64,000 bases of DNA. It comes from an uncultured Megasphaera sp. (GTDB lineage: Bacteria > Bacillota > Negativicutes > Veillonellales > Megasphaeraceae). The stretch covers positions 1 to 64,000 of the forward strand of contig CAKPYN010000003.1 in assembly GCA_934202965.1 (NCBI GenBank), read 5' to 3'. Numbering within the stretch: position 1 is the stretch's first letter; the number at the start of each line of letters is the position of its first letter. A program made the translations under genes and the position numbers. Under the pieces are notes generated by a model. It saw nothing but the letters and a program-made list of their open reading frames with translations. It was not told the origin of the DNA and did not search any database. Shown here in pieces: positions 1 to 8,078 of the stretch.

Positions 1-104
1 TTTACTACATAACTATCTACAGGGCAATGGTATGGCTCAATTACTTACGTAAATTCGCCATACCCGCCTTCATCCCCACCTAAGAGGTGGAGGACTTCTG
101 ACGG
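1..104 (+). mobile_element. Right end of an IS200/IS605-type element (partial), possible omega-RNA scaffold
   Basis: This stretch has no good reading frame but folds strongly: an 8-bp stem pairs 29-36 with 57-64, and a second compact stem pairs 74-80 with 86-93 just before the sequence turns coding. The pattern of a C-rich/G-rich hairpin followed by a short tail is typical of IS605-family right ends. In TnpB-encoding members of that family the same DNA gives the scaffold of the omega RNA, with the guide read from the bases just outside the element. The transposase or tnpB gene would lie left of the window and is not seen. The outer boundary, near 104-107, is an estimate. Confidence 0.5.
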
Positions 105-109
105 ATTAG

Positions 110-439
110 GTTAAAAAACAGCTTGAAAAAGACGCCGCTGCTTTCCAGGAAGAAAAATTTCGTCCTGAACCAGAACAATACACAGAATTACTGGATACCA
201 GAATCCAGATACGTCCTGATTTCCGGGATAAGCTGATTGAACAGCTCAAGGAGACTTTTGGTAAATATTATGACTATCACCGTTGTGATATTGCAGCCAA
301 TGAGGTAGATTATCTCAATGTGGAAGATCCTGATGTTTTTTCCCATCGTACCTGGGAACTTGAATATCAGAGGAAACAGGAAATACGGCGAAATCAGCCT
401 GCTCGGACTAAGAAAAGGTCGTATGATATGGAATTATAA
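110..439 (+). pseudogene. 3' fragment of an unidentified mobile-element gene, interrupted by the IS end
   Basis: An open frame of about 109 codons runs to a TAA at 437-439. It has no plausible start codon of its own; an in-frame TAG sits at 107-109, inside or next to the IS end. The encoded tail is highly charged, rich in Glu, Lys and Arg, and predicted helical, with an aromatic stretch (KYYDYHRCDIAANEVDYL) in the middle. It is best read as the C-terminal part of a larger protein whose 5' part is on the other side of the insertion. I do not recognise the family; a mobilisation or replication protein of the surrounding element is a guess from context only. Confidence 0.5.
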
Positions 440-469
440 TTTGGTTCTTCTTTGCCCATTATAAACACA

Positions 470-514
470 AGAGCTGAACAAATAGGATTTTTCGTCCTAC
501 CTGTTCAGCTCTTT
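470..514. terminator. Hairpin terminator between convergent genes
   Basis: A perfect 10-bp stem (471-480 with 502-511) encloses a loop with a smaller hairpin. It lies between the + strand fragment ending at 439 and the minus-strand DUF2188 gene ending at 531, so it can serve both. Confidence 0.65.
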
Positions 515-530
515 GTTTACTTATTATAGT

Positions 531-755
531 TTATCCTCTCGGCGGAAACGGATCATTTCCATATGAATCTCTTTCTCTAATTCTCCCATTTCTTCCATGA
601 ATAAACAGCTCAGATTCTTGGTTCCTAGCAATTTCTCGTGCTCTCTGTATAGCCTCAGCCTGTGTATCAGTTCTAACTGTTGCTCTTGTATTGTTCTCAC
701 CCTTAACTTGCCAGCCACCTTCTTTATGTGGCGTTACATGTTGATTTTTTCCCAT
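531..755 (-). CDS. DUF2188 domain protein
   Basis: This 74-aa protein matches the small DUF2188 family throughout: an N-terminal HVTPHKEGGWQVKGE strand pair, a central helix containing TQAEAIQRAREIA, and the family's closing motif SYGNDPFPP. The family consists of one-domain proteins of unknown function, often found on plasmids, phages and genomic islands. The ATG lies right after the stop of the 308-aa gene at 756-1682, so the two are almost certainly one transcript. An ORF in another frame at 524-718 is a shadow. DUF2188 membership is well supported; no function is claimed. Confidence 0.85.
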   Translation of the reverse strand: MGKNQHVTPHKEGGWQVKGENNTRATVRTDTQAEAIQRAREIARNQESELFIHGRNGRIRERDSYGNDPFPPRG

Positions 756-1682
756 TTATGCTACCTCCAACAAATCACATATTTCTTGTTGCCAATTATT
801 ATTATGAATTATTCGTACATCTTGCAAATTCTCTTTTAAAATTTCGGCTTTAGTAAGTTTTGAAAGTTCTTCCCAATCTTTCCCAAAAACATATGTGGCA
901 TTGTTCGGATAAACGCTTTCCAAAACATATATGTTCCTATGCATGAATCCAAAAATCACATAACCATGAAATCCAGATTTCCCATATGCTCTAAAGTCAG
1001 GCTGAAAAGAATTTATAAACTCACATTTATCAATTAGTAATTTTTTCGCAGTCTTACTGCTTTTTTCAGATACTTTTTGTAGATCATCTTGCATTCTTTC
1101 CCACGGATAATCTCCACTTGGTAACACTTCCCAATTTAGCTTTATTATTCGGGTAGGCATCACGTTTTCAAAATTCTCAGTTAATACTTCACATTCCTCA
1201 AAATTAGTAAGAAAAATATTAATCGTATTTATCAGCAACTTTTCATTATCATGACAATATGAAATAAAATCCGTCATTACCATCAACTGGCCTTGTTCAT
1301 CATATTTCAAGAACAACTCCTCACTGTATGGCTCGAATTTTATTCTTGCATATCTCTCACGAGGAATGGTAACAAAATCCGTCACCTCTCTTGTCTCTCC
1401 ACGGCCGGCCCACTCATGTCGCGTCCACCATAAAGTTTGTGTATACTGTTCTTTCGGTTTTGTTTTATCCTTAATATAAAAAGGCTCTGCATTTCTCTTC
1501 AGCGTCGGATTTAACATGGATGGTAAAACTCTCTCGCCTTCAATTAAATCCTCCGAAAATCCCAGTTTCACTAATATCTCTTTAAATCTCGCTGCATCAC
1601 GTAGTACCATCATCAGATTCTTTCCCTCTTCAACATGGTTCAAACATGATAAACTATTAATTCTTTTCTTTTTAATAATCAA
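756..1682 (-). CDS. Uncharacterised 308-aa protein paired with DUF2188
   Basis: I do not recognise a family. The protein is soluble, with no signal peptide or membrane segment. It is rich in aromatic residues and has two blocks that look folded: residues about 60-140 (including WWTRHEWAGRGETREVTDF) and 230-300 (including GYVIFGFMHRNIYVLESVYPNNATYVF, a beta-rich stretch ending in a Trp). Composition is AT-rich like the surrounding accessory DNA. Its 3' end abuts the DUF2188 start with no gap, suggesting coupled translation. It lies downstream of the AAA ATPase on the same strand but is separated from it by the structured locus at 1729-1957. A role in defence is possible from context but not shown. 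Confidence 0.7.
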   Translation of the reverse strand: MIIKKKRINSLSCLNHVEEGKNLMMVLRDAARFKEILVKLGFSEDLIEGERVLPSMLNPTLKRNAEPFYIKDKTKPKEQYTQTLWWTRHEWAGRGETREVTDFVTIPRERYARIKFEPYSEELFLKYDEQGQLMVMTDFISYCHDNEKLLINTINIFLTNFEECEVLTENFENVMPTRIIKLNWEVLPSGDYPWERMQDDLQKVSEKSSKTAKKLLIDKCEFINSFQPDFRAYGKSGFHGYVIFGFMHRNIYVLESVYPNNATYVFGKDWEELSKLTKAEILKENLQDVRIIHNNNWQQEICDLLEVA

Positions 1683-1728
1683 ATTATTTCCTCCATTTTA
1701 TATAAAAAATATATCTATATGAAAAGGA

Positions 1729-1889
1729 GAAATGACCAAAGTACTTATAAATTTAATGGCGCAATAGCTACCATATTACTACAATTCCGTCATATATTTT
1801 ATCTCTCCTGTATTAAATTTTTATTGAAAGTTTGTAGTAACCATGGTATTATTGGTGTGGATTATTTTATATTGCGCCATGGTCATTTC
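1729..1889 (+). repeat. Long nested inverted repeat (MITE-like or structured RNA locus)
   Basis: Two distant arms pair in register: 1729-1738 with 1880-1889 (10 bp, perfect) and 1756-1766 with 1870-1880 (11 bp, perfect). Inside, 1769-1784 pairs with 1832-1848 with one bulge and one mismatch. The right inner arm (1834-1846) is also a perfect 13-bp complement of 1892-1904, so two folds compete. A perfect 14-bp palindrome follows at 1909-1922, then a + strand terminator. It lies between two minus-strand genes, so if transcribed it is an independent + strand RNA. It could be a miniature inverted-repeat element or a non-coding RNA gene. A 64-codon frame across it (1719-1913) looks incidental. Confidence 0.6.
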
Positions 1890-1926
1890 GTCCATGGTTA
1901 CTACATTTGGTAGATATCTACCACCT

Positions 1927-1957
1927 GAACCAAAGTTGGCGCTTTGGTTCTTTTTTT
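1927..1957 (+). terminator. Rho-independent terminator reading on the + strand
   Basis: A perfect 9-bp stem (1927-1935 with 1942-1950) is followed at once by seven Ts on the + strand; the minus side has no T run next to it. No + strand gene precedes it, which supports a + strand transcript from the inverted-repeat locus. Confidence 0.7.
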
Positions 1958-1958
1958 A

Positions 1959-3233
1959 TTACAAATTCTGAGTATTGGGAATCGCTCCAAATACTCCTTG
2001 TAAGTATTTCGCAGCAATATTATCATTGCTTCTCACATTTGGATAATCGCTCAATCTGCACATGCTTGTTTCTCCATACTGGTTCTTATCTGTAAACCAT
2101 ACCTGATCTCTCCGTACTCCATTGAGTAGCAATGTGTCATGTGTTGTACATATTAACTGTGCATGATGCGGATTAGATTCATTAGAATTAAACAAACCAG
2201 CTATAAGCTTTACCAAATTAGGATGTAAACCATTCTCTATTTCATCAATAAATAACGTACTTCCAGCATCTAATACCTCAAAAATAGCAGGTAAAACTCT
2301 CAGCATTCGAATAGTTCCATTTGATTCATACTTCAAAAATGGAAGTTCTATCTCCCCCACTTGCTTATGATCTTTGTAAGTAGCATGAAGTGATTGAACA
2401 CTTACATGTATGTTTTTAATAACCAGCTCTTTGTTCTCTAAATCGTCTTCACTCAATACATGTTTATCCATTTTTGATTCCAAATCAACCTTTAAATTTG
2501 TCAATGTGGGATCAGCTATTTTTAAATATTTGAGATATCTTTCTATTGCTTTCTCGTTAGTATTTTCTTCATCAAAATCCGGTGCATTTCCAACCGAAGC
2601 CATATTTATTACACGATAATTCATTATTTCATTCAGAATCATACTTGCTAAAGGATTGTTTAACATAGCCGCCATTGCCAAACATAATGCGTTTTCTCTA
2701 ACAACAGATATCATATTCTTGAAACTAGACAATCCGGATCGAAGTACTATATCTTCATATTTTGGAGAAGTCCTCTTAATAAGTACTTCTGTCCGTTTCT
2801 TCTTTTTGGTCAAAAGCTCTTTTTGAATTTTTCCATCCTGGATTGAAAATGAATAGGTGTATAAGATTTCCTCGATAATCACCTGAATCTCAAAATACGT
2901 CTCTTTACTTTTACAATCAATATCAAACTTAAAAGTTTCGATTGGTGCTGCTAGTTCTTTCTTAATTGCAGGAACTTCTAATAGCTTATTATTATTAGCT
3001 CCCAACACAGTAGACATTATTATCATCTTTTGCATTTTCGTAAGTGCTGCCAAATAATTTGTTTTTCCAGAACCATTTGCTCCATAAATGTATGAAATTT
3101 TATTATAGTTCTGTCCAGAGACTTCAAATGTATTTTCCTCTAAGAACTCTTTTTTCAAATTCTCCGCAAGGGTTGTAATTCCAGTTATCTCCTTGAATGG
3201 ACCTGTATTTCCTACTGAAAATGAAACAAACAT
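1959..3233 (-). CDS. AAA family (AAA15/RecF-like) ATPase, probable defence effector
   Basis: I chose the ATG giving MFVSFSVGNTGPFKE; this beta strand before Walker A is the usual N-terminus of AAA15/AAA21 proteins, and the longer reading adds 15 unlikely residues. Walker A (YGANGSGKTN) is at about residues 49-59. A Walker B/D-loop region (LFIDEIENGLHPNLV) and an H-switch (LICTTHDTLLL) lie in the last third. The 424-aa length fits stand-alone ABC-like ATPases of abortive-infection type systems (AbiL, Septu-like), which usually have a nuclease partner. No HNH or TOPRIM partner is adjacent; the next minus-strand genes are the unknown 308-aa protein and DUF2188. AT-rich and island-borne. Confidence 0.75.
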   Translation of the reverse strand: MFVSFSVGNTGPFKEITGITTLAENLKKEFLEENTFEVSGQNYNKISYIYGANGSGKTNYLAALTKMQKMIIMSTVLGANNNKLLEVPAIKKELAAPIETFKFDIDCKSKETYFEIQVIIEEILYTYSFSIQDGKIQKELLTKKKKRTEVLIKRTSPKYEDIVLRSGLSSFKNMISVVRENALCLAMAAMLNNPLASMILNEIMNYRVINMASVGNAPDFDEENTNEKAIERYLKYLKIADPTLTNLKVDLESKMDKHVLSEDDLENKELVIKNIHVSVQSLHATYKDHKQVGEIELPFLKYESNGTIRMLRVLPAIFEVLDAGSTLFIDEIENGLHPNLVKLIAGLFNSNESNPHHAQLICTTHDTLLLNGVRRDQVWFTDKNQYGETSMCRLSDYPNVRSNDNIAAKYLQGVFGAIPNTQNL

Positions 3234-3433
3234 AATTACACCATACCTTTCTACATCTTGGATTATACCTTCCTCCATCTAACCTGTCAATAGTTGTTTT
3301 ATATTTTCGCAATTTTTAGCAATTTTGTATTTTACCATCTCCGTTTTATCAAAATATCTAATGAAACATGTGCGTTTATCACGAATTATGCCATTAATAT
3401 CTGTCGTTGATTTTATATGCCAAGAAATAACAA

Positions 3434-3454
3434 AGGGACTGTCCAACAGTCCCT
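3434..3454 (-). terminator. Terminator of tnpV (copy 1)
   Basis: A perfect 9-bp stem (3434-3442 with 3446-3454) with a 3-base loop lies just after the tnpV stop codon on the minus strand. The T run that would follow is short and interrupted. Confidence 0.5.
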
Positions 3455-3460
3455 CAGCTA

Positions 3461-3832
3461 TTATTTATAAATTATTTCATTATGCACAATCTCTTCTGCA
3501 GCATTCCGGATACTATTTACCGCCCTAACCCATTCCATCTGATCACGAGCTTTCAATGCTTCCGTAACGCCTTGCTTCTCCATCATCTGACGCACCAGAA
3601 TATTCATTCTCTCCTGTGCTTCATCGTCCACAGCATTCAGATGTTCTGTCAGTCTGTCTTCCAACATATACAGTGAATACATTGCCGGACGATGCTCTTT
3701 AAGATATGTTTTCCGCATCATTCCATATTTCCCATAATGCAGTTCTTCATCTGTACTGACAAGATTCGGATAGTAAATTCCGTCTGCGCCAAGTGTGTAG
3801 GTTCCACCCATTTTTTCAAATGTGCTTTTCAT
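3461..3832 (-). CDS. tnpV: TnpV family transposon protein (copy 1)
   Basis: The 123-aa protein fits the TnpV family, named from the clostridial mobilizable transposon Tn4451. Family features visible here are the early GGTYTLGADGIYYP block, the YGMMRKTYLKEHRPAMY segment and a C-terminal helix ending in EWVRAVNSIRNAAEEIVHNEIIY. TnpV genes mark integrative mobilizable elements driven by large serine recombinases; their biochemical role is not established. A second, clearly divergent copy is at 42979-43356. This copy lies next to the rlmD junction, at the edge of accessory block 1. Confidence 0.85.
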   Translation of the reverse strand: MKSTFEKMGGTYTLGADGIYYPNLVSTDEELHYGKYGMMRKTYLKEHRPAMYSLYMLEDRLTEHLNAVDDEAQERMNILVRQMMEKQGVTEALKARDQMEWVRAVNSIRNAAEEIVHNEIIYK

Positions 3833-3863
3833 GTGTTATTCCTCTTTGAAATCAGCGATGTCC

Positions 3864-4142
3864 TTAGATCATCGCAAAATATTTCAGGGCAGCCTTGATA
3901 GCTTCTTCCTTCTCTTTCGGGCATTGTGGAACTCTTGCATTTTCTGATTTTGGAAGATTATAGTTTTCTCCCACTTCAATTCCACATTTGCGTTTTACCT
4001 GAGAAATATATAAACTTGAAACCTTCAAGACAAATTCTTTCAGCACATAATCTTTGATTTCCTGATAGGTTGCTTTCAACTCGGCACTGGTGGCATCCAG
4101 CTCGTCCAGGTCTAAGTCGATCTCTATCGTGTCATCTGGTTT
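3864..4142 (-). pseudogene. Orphan C-terminal tail in frame with rlmD (mobile-element junction)
   Basis: Directly after the TAA of rlmD, and in the same frame, about 92 sense codons continue to a stop at 3864-3866. The product starts KPDDTIEIDLDLDELDATS and ends EEAIKAALKYFAMI, including an LYISQVKRKCG segment and an NYNLPKS motif. From memory, this tail occurs fused to RlmD in many gut Firmicutes, where integrating elements use the rlmD 3' end as target and bring a replacement end. Here the host stop codon is retained, so the tail is untranslated unless read through or started internally; the only candidate is a TTG at 4079. It marks the element-chromosome border. Confidence 0.65.
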
Positions 4143-5519
4143 TTATTGGGACAAAAGAACAACCGTCTCTACATGATGCGTCCGGCTAAACATATCGACT
4201 GGTTGTACTTTCTTGGGATGATAGCCGTGTTTATCTAAATACGCTAAGTCGCGAGCAAGGGTTGCGGGGTTGCAGGAGACGTAGACGACGCGTTTGGGTT
4301 TGCTTTGGGCGATAGCTTGAAGGACCGGTTCACCGCATCCGGCTCTAGGCGGATCCAGTACGATAACATCCGGTCGAATGCCGTTTCGAATGAGTTCCGG
4401 CAGTTTGTAAACGGCATCACCCAAAATAAATTCCGCATTGTGGATATGGTTATCTTTGGCATTTTTAATGGCGTCCTTAATCGCCGGGGCTACAATTTCA
4501 ATGCCATAGACTTGTTTTGCTTTTTGAGCCAAAAATAAGGTTATCGTTCCCGTCCCACAGTATACGTCAGCAACGGTTTCATTGCCTTGGAGATTCGCAA
4601 ATTTCAACGCTGTTTCATATAATTTTTGCGCTTGTTCGCTATTGACTTGGAAAAAGGACTGGGCTGAAATATTAAAAGTCAACGAGCCGATGGAATCATG
4701 AATCGTCGGTGCGCCGTAGATAACGCGCGTTTTTGGACCCAGGATAACATTCGTATGCCGTGTGTTCACATTCTGCACGATACTTTTGACTTGGGGCAAT
4801 TCGCTTCGCAGCATGCGCACTAAATCTTTCATATGGGGAACCATATCACAAGCCGTAACCAGACAAACCATCATTTCGCCTGTATGTACGCCGACGCGTC
4901 CCATCACATGCCGTACAATACCCGTTCGTAAATCTTCGTGGTATGCCGGAATTTTATAGGTTTTCATCCATTGGCGAACAATAGCCGCAATTTGGTTATT
5001 GCCTTCTTTTTGAATCGCGCACGATGTAACATCAATAACTTGATGGGTCGAGGCTGCAAAACAGCCGATGGCAATATTTTTCTTGCCTACCGGTGCTACA
5101 GGAAACTGCATCTTATTGCGATATGCCCAAGGACTAACCGCGCCTAGCGTTGGTTCCACGTGAATGCCGTGCAGATGCCCAATTCTTTCTAATGCATCTT
5201 GTATTTGCTGCCGTTTTTCTTTGAGTTCTCCTTCATAGCTAAGATGCTGTAATTGACAGCCGCCACAAGCTGCATATACAGGGCACATCGGTTCTACCCG
5301 ATCTGGCGATGCCGTAACAATACGTACTAGCTGCGCCGCTGCATATTGTTTTTTAACGAGCGTAATGCGGGCTTCTGCTGTTTCTCCTGGCAGTACGCCT
5401 GGTATAAACACGGTAAAATCGTTATATTTTCCGACGCCTTCGCCGTTGGTGCCAAGACGTACGATATCAATGGTATAGGTTTTCCCTTTTTGGACAGGGA
5501 TTTGCCTGTTAACGTTCAT
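4143..5519 (-). CDS. rlmD: 23S rRNA (uracil-1939-C5)-methyltransferase RlmD
   Basis: Start chosen at MNVNRQIP, which has an AGGAAAA ribosome site; a longer in-frame reading to 5582 would run into the deoA terminator. The 458-aa product has an N-terminal TRAM domain (about 5-65), iron-sulphur cluster cysteines in the MCPVYAACGGC stretch (C79, C85, C88) with a fourth near residue 175, and a C-terminal SAM-dependent methyltransferase domain. The domain shows DVYCGTGTITL for SAM binding, LDPPRAGC, and the catalytic-cysteine motif VSCNPATLARD. It methylates U1939-type uridines of 23S rRNA in the cytoplasm. It lies downstream of deoA behind a terminator. Its last codons are the junction to the mobile element. 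Confidence 0.93.
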   Translation of the reverse strand: MNVNRQIPVQKGKTYTIDIVRLGTNGEGVGKYNDFTVFIPGVLPGETAEARITLVKKQYAAAQLVRIVTASPDRVEPMCPVYAACGGCQLQHLSYEGELKEKRQQIQDALERIGHLHGIHVEPTLGAVSPWAYRNKMQFPVAPVGKKNIAIGCFAASTHQVIDVTSCAIQKEGNNQIAAIVRQWMKTYKIPAYHEDLRTGIVRHVMGRVGVHTGEMMVCLVTACDMVPHMKDLVRMLRSELPQVKSIVQNVNTRHTNVILGPKTRVIYGAPTIHDSIGSLTFNISAQSFFQVNSEQAQKLYETALKFANLQGNETVADVYCGTGTITLFLAQKAKQVYGIEIVAPAIKDAIKNAKDNHIHNAEFILGDAVYKLPELIRNGIRPDVIVLDPPRAGCGEPVLQAIAQSKPKRVVYVSCNPATLARDLAYLDKHGYHPKKVQPVDMFSRTHHVETVVLLSQ

Positions 5520-5549
5520 ATCATTTTCCTTTTCTCTAAAAAAATCAGC

Positions 5550-5571
5550 AGGGACTGTCGAAACAGCCCCT
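5550..5571 (-). terminator. Terminator after deoA
   Basis: An inverted repeat (5550-5558 with 5563-5571, one mismatch) is followed on the minus strand by a run of seven Ts, 8 nt after the deoA stop and before the rlmD start. Confidence 0.7.
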
Positions 5572-5578
5572 ACACGTA

Positions 5579-6886
5579 TCATTCATACAAAATCTCACTG
5601 ATAACAGGTTCTATGACGGGAGCCTGTGTTGGCGTAACAATAATATGATCGGCAATCTGTTGGGCTACGGTCATCATATCCGTATCGGATTTGCCATAAA
5701 TCGTAAATAATGGTTCGCCCGCCTGAATGGGGTCATATAATTCTTTATATAGACGTATACCAACCATGGGGTCAATAGCGTCTTCTTTATGGGCCCTGCC
5801 GGCACCTAGCTGCATGGCAATTTCGCCCAGGGCCTTGCCGTGAATTGCTGTAATATACCCGCTATCTGTGCATACAGCAGTAAACTGCTTCGCTGCTTTC
5901 GTCAAGGGCCGTTTGCCAATCCAAGACGTACTGCCGTGCTGCGCAGCAATGAGTTCCTTGAATTTGGCAAGACCAGCTCCACTTTTCAAGACCTGGCGGA
6001 TTTTTCTTCGGCCATCCGCTTCGTCAGCAGCTTGTTTGCCTAACATCAGCATATAAGCTCCTAACAATTCAACGACTTCCATCAGCCGTTTAGAGCCCTT
6101 GCCGGATAATGCATCTACGGCTTCATCCACTTCCAGGCTATTGCCAATGGCTGTACCCAACGGGGCTTCCATCGACGTTAAAATTGCGACAGTCGGACGA
6201 TGGGCTAATTTTCCAATCTGTACCATCGCATGAGCCAGTTTTCGAGCTTGTTCTTTTGTCTTCATAAACGCACCGTCACCGTATTTGACATCCAAGACAA
6301 TCGCATCGGCACCGGCAGCAATTTTTTTACTCATAATTGAGCTGGCAATGAGTGGAATACTTTCGACGGTTCCTGTCGCATCCCGTAAAGCATAAAGCAA
6401 TTTATCCGCCGGTGCGATATCACCGGACTGGGTAATCAGGGAAATACCGATGCGACGTACTTGCTGTATAAAGTCTGTTTCAGACAACATCGTCTGATAT
6501 CCGGGGATAGATTCTAATTTATCCGCCGTCCCACCAGTAAAACCCAATCCGCGACCACTCATTTTAGCAACGGGTACGCCGGCTGCGGCAACTAAGGGTG
6601 CCACAATCAGTGTCGCCGTGTCAGCAATGCCACCAGTGCTATGTTTATCGACTTTGACACCAGGAATAGCCGATAAATCCAACATATCCCCCGAGTGCGC
6701 CATGGCTATCGTCAGTTCCGCCGTTTCTGTATGGTTCATGCCTTGCAGATATATCGCCATCAACCAAGCAGCTGCCTGATAGTCTGCTATCTGCCCGGAT
6801 GTATAATCAGTAATAAAACGACGTATTTCTTCTGCCGACAACGTTTGTCCATCTCGTTTATGTTCAATACATTCAATGGGCCACAT
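5579..6886 (-). CDS. deoA: Pyrimidine-nucleoside (thymidine) phosphorylase
   Basis: This 435-aa protein of normal length catalyses phosphorolysis of thymidine, deoxyuridine and, in the Pdp branch, uridine to the base plus (deoxy)ribose-1-phosphate. The family signature lies at about residues 110-130 (SGRGLGFTGGTADKLESIPG), the phosphate-binding KVDKHSTGGIADTATL lies before it, and the C-terminal domain is present. Gram-positive relatives are usually Pdp rather than strict DeoA, and this cannot be separated by eye. It follows deoB by 4 nt, so the pathway continues through phosphopentomutase encoded just upstream, with transcription running nudF-deoB-deoA. Confidence 0.92.
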   Translation of the reverse strand: MWPIECIEHKRDGQTLSAEEIRRFITDYTSGQIADYQAAAWLMAIYLQGMNHTETAELTIAMAHSGDMLDLSAIPGVKVDKHSTGGIADTATLIVAPLVAAAGVPVAKMSGRGLGFTGGTADKLESIPGYQTMLSETDFIQQVRRIGISLITQSGDIAPADKLLYALRDATGTVESIPLIASSIMSKKIAAGADAIVLDVKYGDGAFMKTKEQARKLAHAMVQIGKLAHRPTVAILTSMEAPLGTAIGNSLEVDEAVDALSGKGSKRLMEVVELLGAYMLMLGKQAADEADGRRKIRQVLKSGAGLAKFKELIAAQHGSTSWIGKRPLTKAAKQFTAVCTDSGYITAIHGKALGEIAMQLGAGRAHKEDAIDPMVGIRLYKELYDPIQAGEPLFTIYGKSDTDMMTVAQQIADHIIVTPTQAPVIEPVISEILYE

Positions 6887-6890
6887 ACTC

Positions 6891-8063
6891 TCACCTCAAT
6901 GCTGATAAAAAGCTCTTGCCAAATTCCAGTCCTGTCAAACCGAAGTTATCCATAATCGTCATGCCCAAATCGGCATAGGTCTGACGAATGCCTACATCAA
7001 CAGACTGCGTAAAGGCCGGGCTGTACATCATAAGAGGTACGCGTTCGCGTGTATGATCGGTTCCGGTCCATGTCGGATCGTTCCCGTGATCGGCTGTAAT
7101 AATAAGCAGTTCATCATCCTGCAGCTGCGGCAAAAATTCACCAAGAGCCGCATCAAAATCTTCAATGCATTTTGCATAGCCCGCTACATTACGGCGATGG
7201 CCGTACATACTGTCAAAATCAACAAAATTAGCCATGAGCAGCCCTTTATCTTGGCGATGTGCCAAAAGCTGTTTCGTCAATTCAGCCATATCTTCCGTAT
7301 TATTTGCCGTATGATATGATTCCGTCAAGCCGACATGGGCATAAATATCGCCAATTTTGCCGACACCAACAACACAAAAACCGTGTTCTGATAAATGTTC
7401 AAACACCATTTTGCGTTTTGGCATGCGGCTATAATCCCGACGGTCGCCAGTCCGTACGAAATGGCCTTGTTCGCCAACAAAAGGACGAGCAATAATACGG
7501 CCTACTTCATATTTGCCGACGCAGACTTCCCGTCGTGTCATGTCGCAAATTCGATACAGTTCTTCCAATGGAATCACATCATTGTGTGCGGCAATCTGAA
7601 ACACGCTGTCTGCTGATGTATACACAATAGGCAAGCCAGTTTGGAAGTGCTGCGGCCCTAATCGTTCGATAATTTCCGTGCCCGAAGCAATTTCATTGCC
7701 AATATATCCGTAACCCGTTTTTTCTGTAAATGTCTTTAACAGTTCCTTTGGAAAGGCATCAGGAAATGTTGGAAAGGGATTTTCCACGGGATTACCCATA
7801 AATTCCCAATGGCCGCTGGTCGTATCTTTACCAGCTGAGATTTCCTGCATCAAGCCATACGAGCCGATAAGCGTTGTAGGTACTGCGTGTACATGGGCTA
7901 CTTGTCCCAGTCCCAGTTTTCGTAAATTAGGAGCTGCTAGCGGCACGTGACTATCAATATGGCCGTATGTATCCGCACCGGCATCACCAAATTTAGCCGC
8001 ATCCGGCGCATTACCGGCACCAACACTATCCATCACAATGACAATAATACGATTGAATTTCAT
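6891..8063 (-). CDS. deoB: Phosphopentomutase
   Basis: The 390-aa alkaline-phosphatase-superfamily enzyme interconverts (deoxy)ribose-1-phosphate and -5-phosphate, feeding nucleoside sugar into the pentose phosphate pathway or deoC aldolase. Metal-binding motifs are visible: IVMDSVGAGNAPDAAKFGD at the N-terminus, the nucleophile-threonine region AGKDTTSGHWE near residue 80, MANFVDFDSMYGHRRN, and IITADHGNDPTWTGTDHTRE near 320. Ribosome site AGGAGGG precedes the ATG. It lies between nudF and deoA in a tight salvage operon. Confidence 0.95.
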   Translation of the reverse strand: MKFNRIIVIVMDSVGAGNAPDAAKFGDAGADTYGHIDSHVPLAAPNLRKLGLGQVAHVHAVPTTLIGSYGLMQEISAGKDTTSGHWEFMGNPVENPFPTFPDAFPKELLKTFTEKTGYGYIGNEIASGTEIIERLGPQHFQTGLPIVYTSADSVFQIAAHNDVIPLEELYRICDMTRREVCVGKYEVGRIIARPFVGEQGHFVRTGDRRDYSRMPKRKMVFEHLSEHGFCVVGVGKIGDIYAHVGLTESYHTANNTEDMAELTKQLLAHRQDKGLLMANFVDFDSMYGHRRNVAGYAKCIEDFDAALGEFLPQLQDDELLIITADHGNDPTWTGTDHTRERVPLMMYSPAFTQSVDVGIRQTYADLGMTIMDNFGLTGLEFGKSFLSALR

Positions 8064-8078
8064 AGAAATCCCTCCTTA

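Noticed and set aside
1719..1913. 64-codon + strand ORF across the inverted repeat
   Set aside because: The peptide is what a palindrome-rich AT stretch encodes by chance. A ribosome-site-like AAGGAG lies after, not before, its ATG.
1683..1958. Retron msr-msd RNA
   Set aside because: Structured, but there is no reverse transcriptase gene in the window and the transcript would run opposite to its neighbours.
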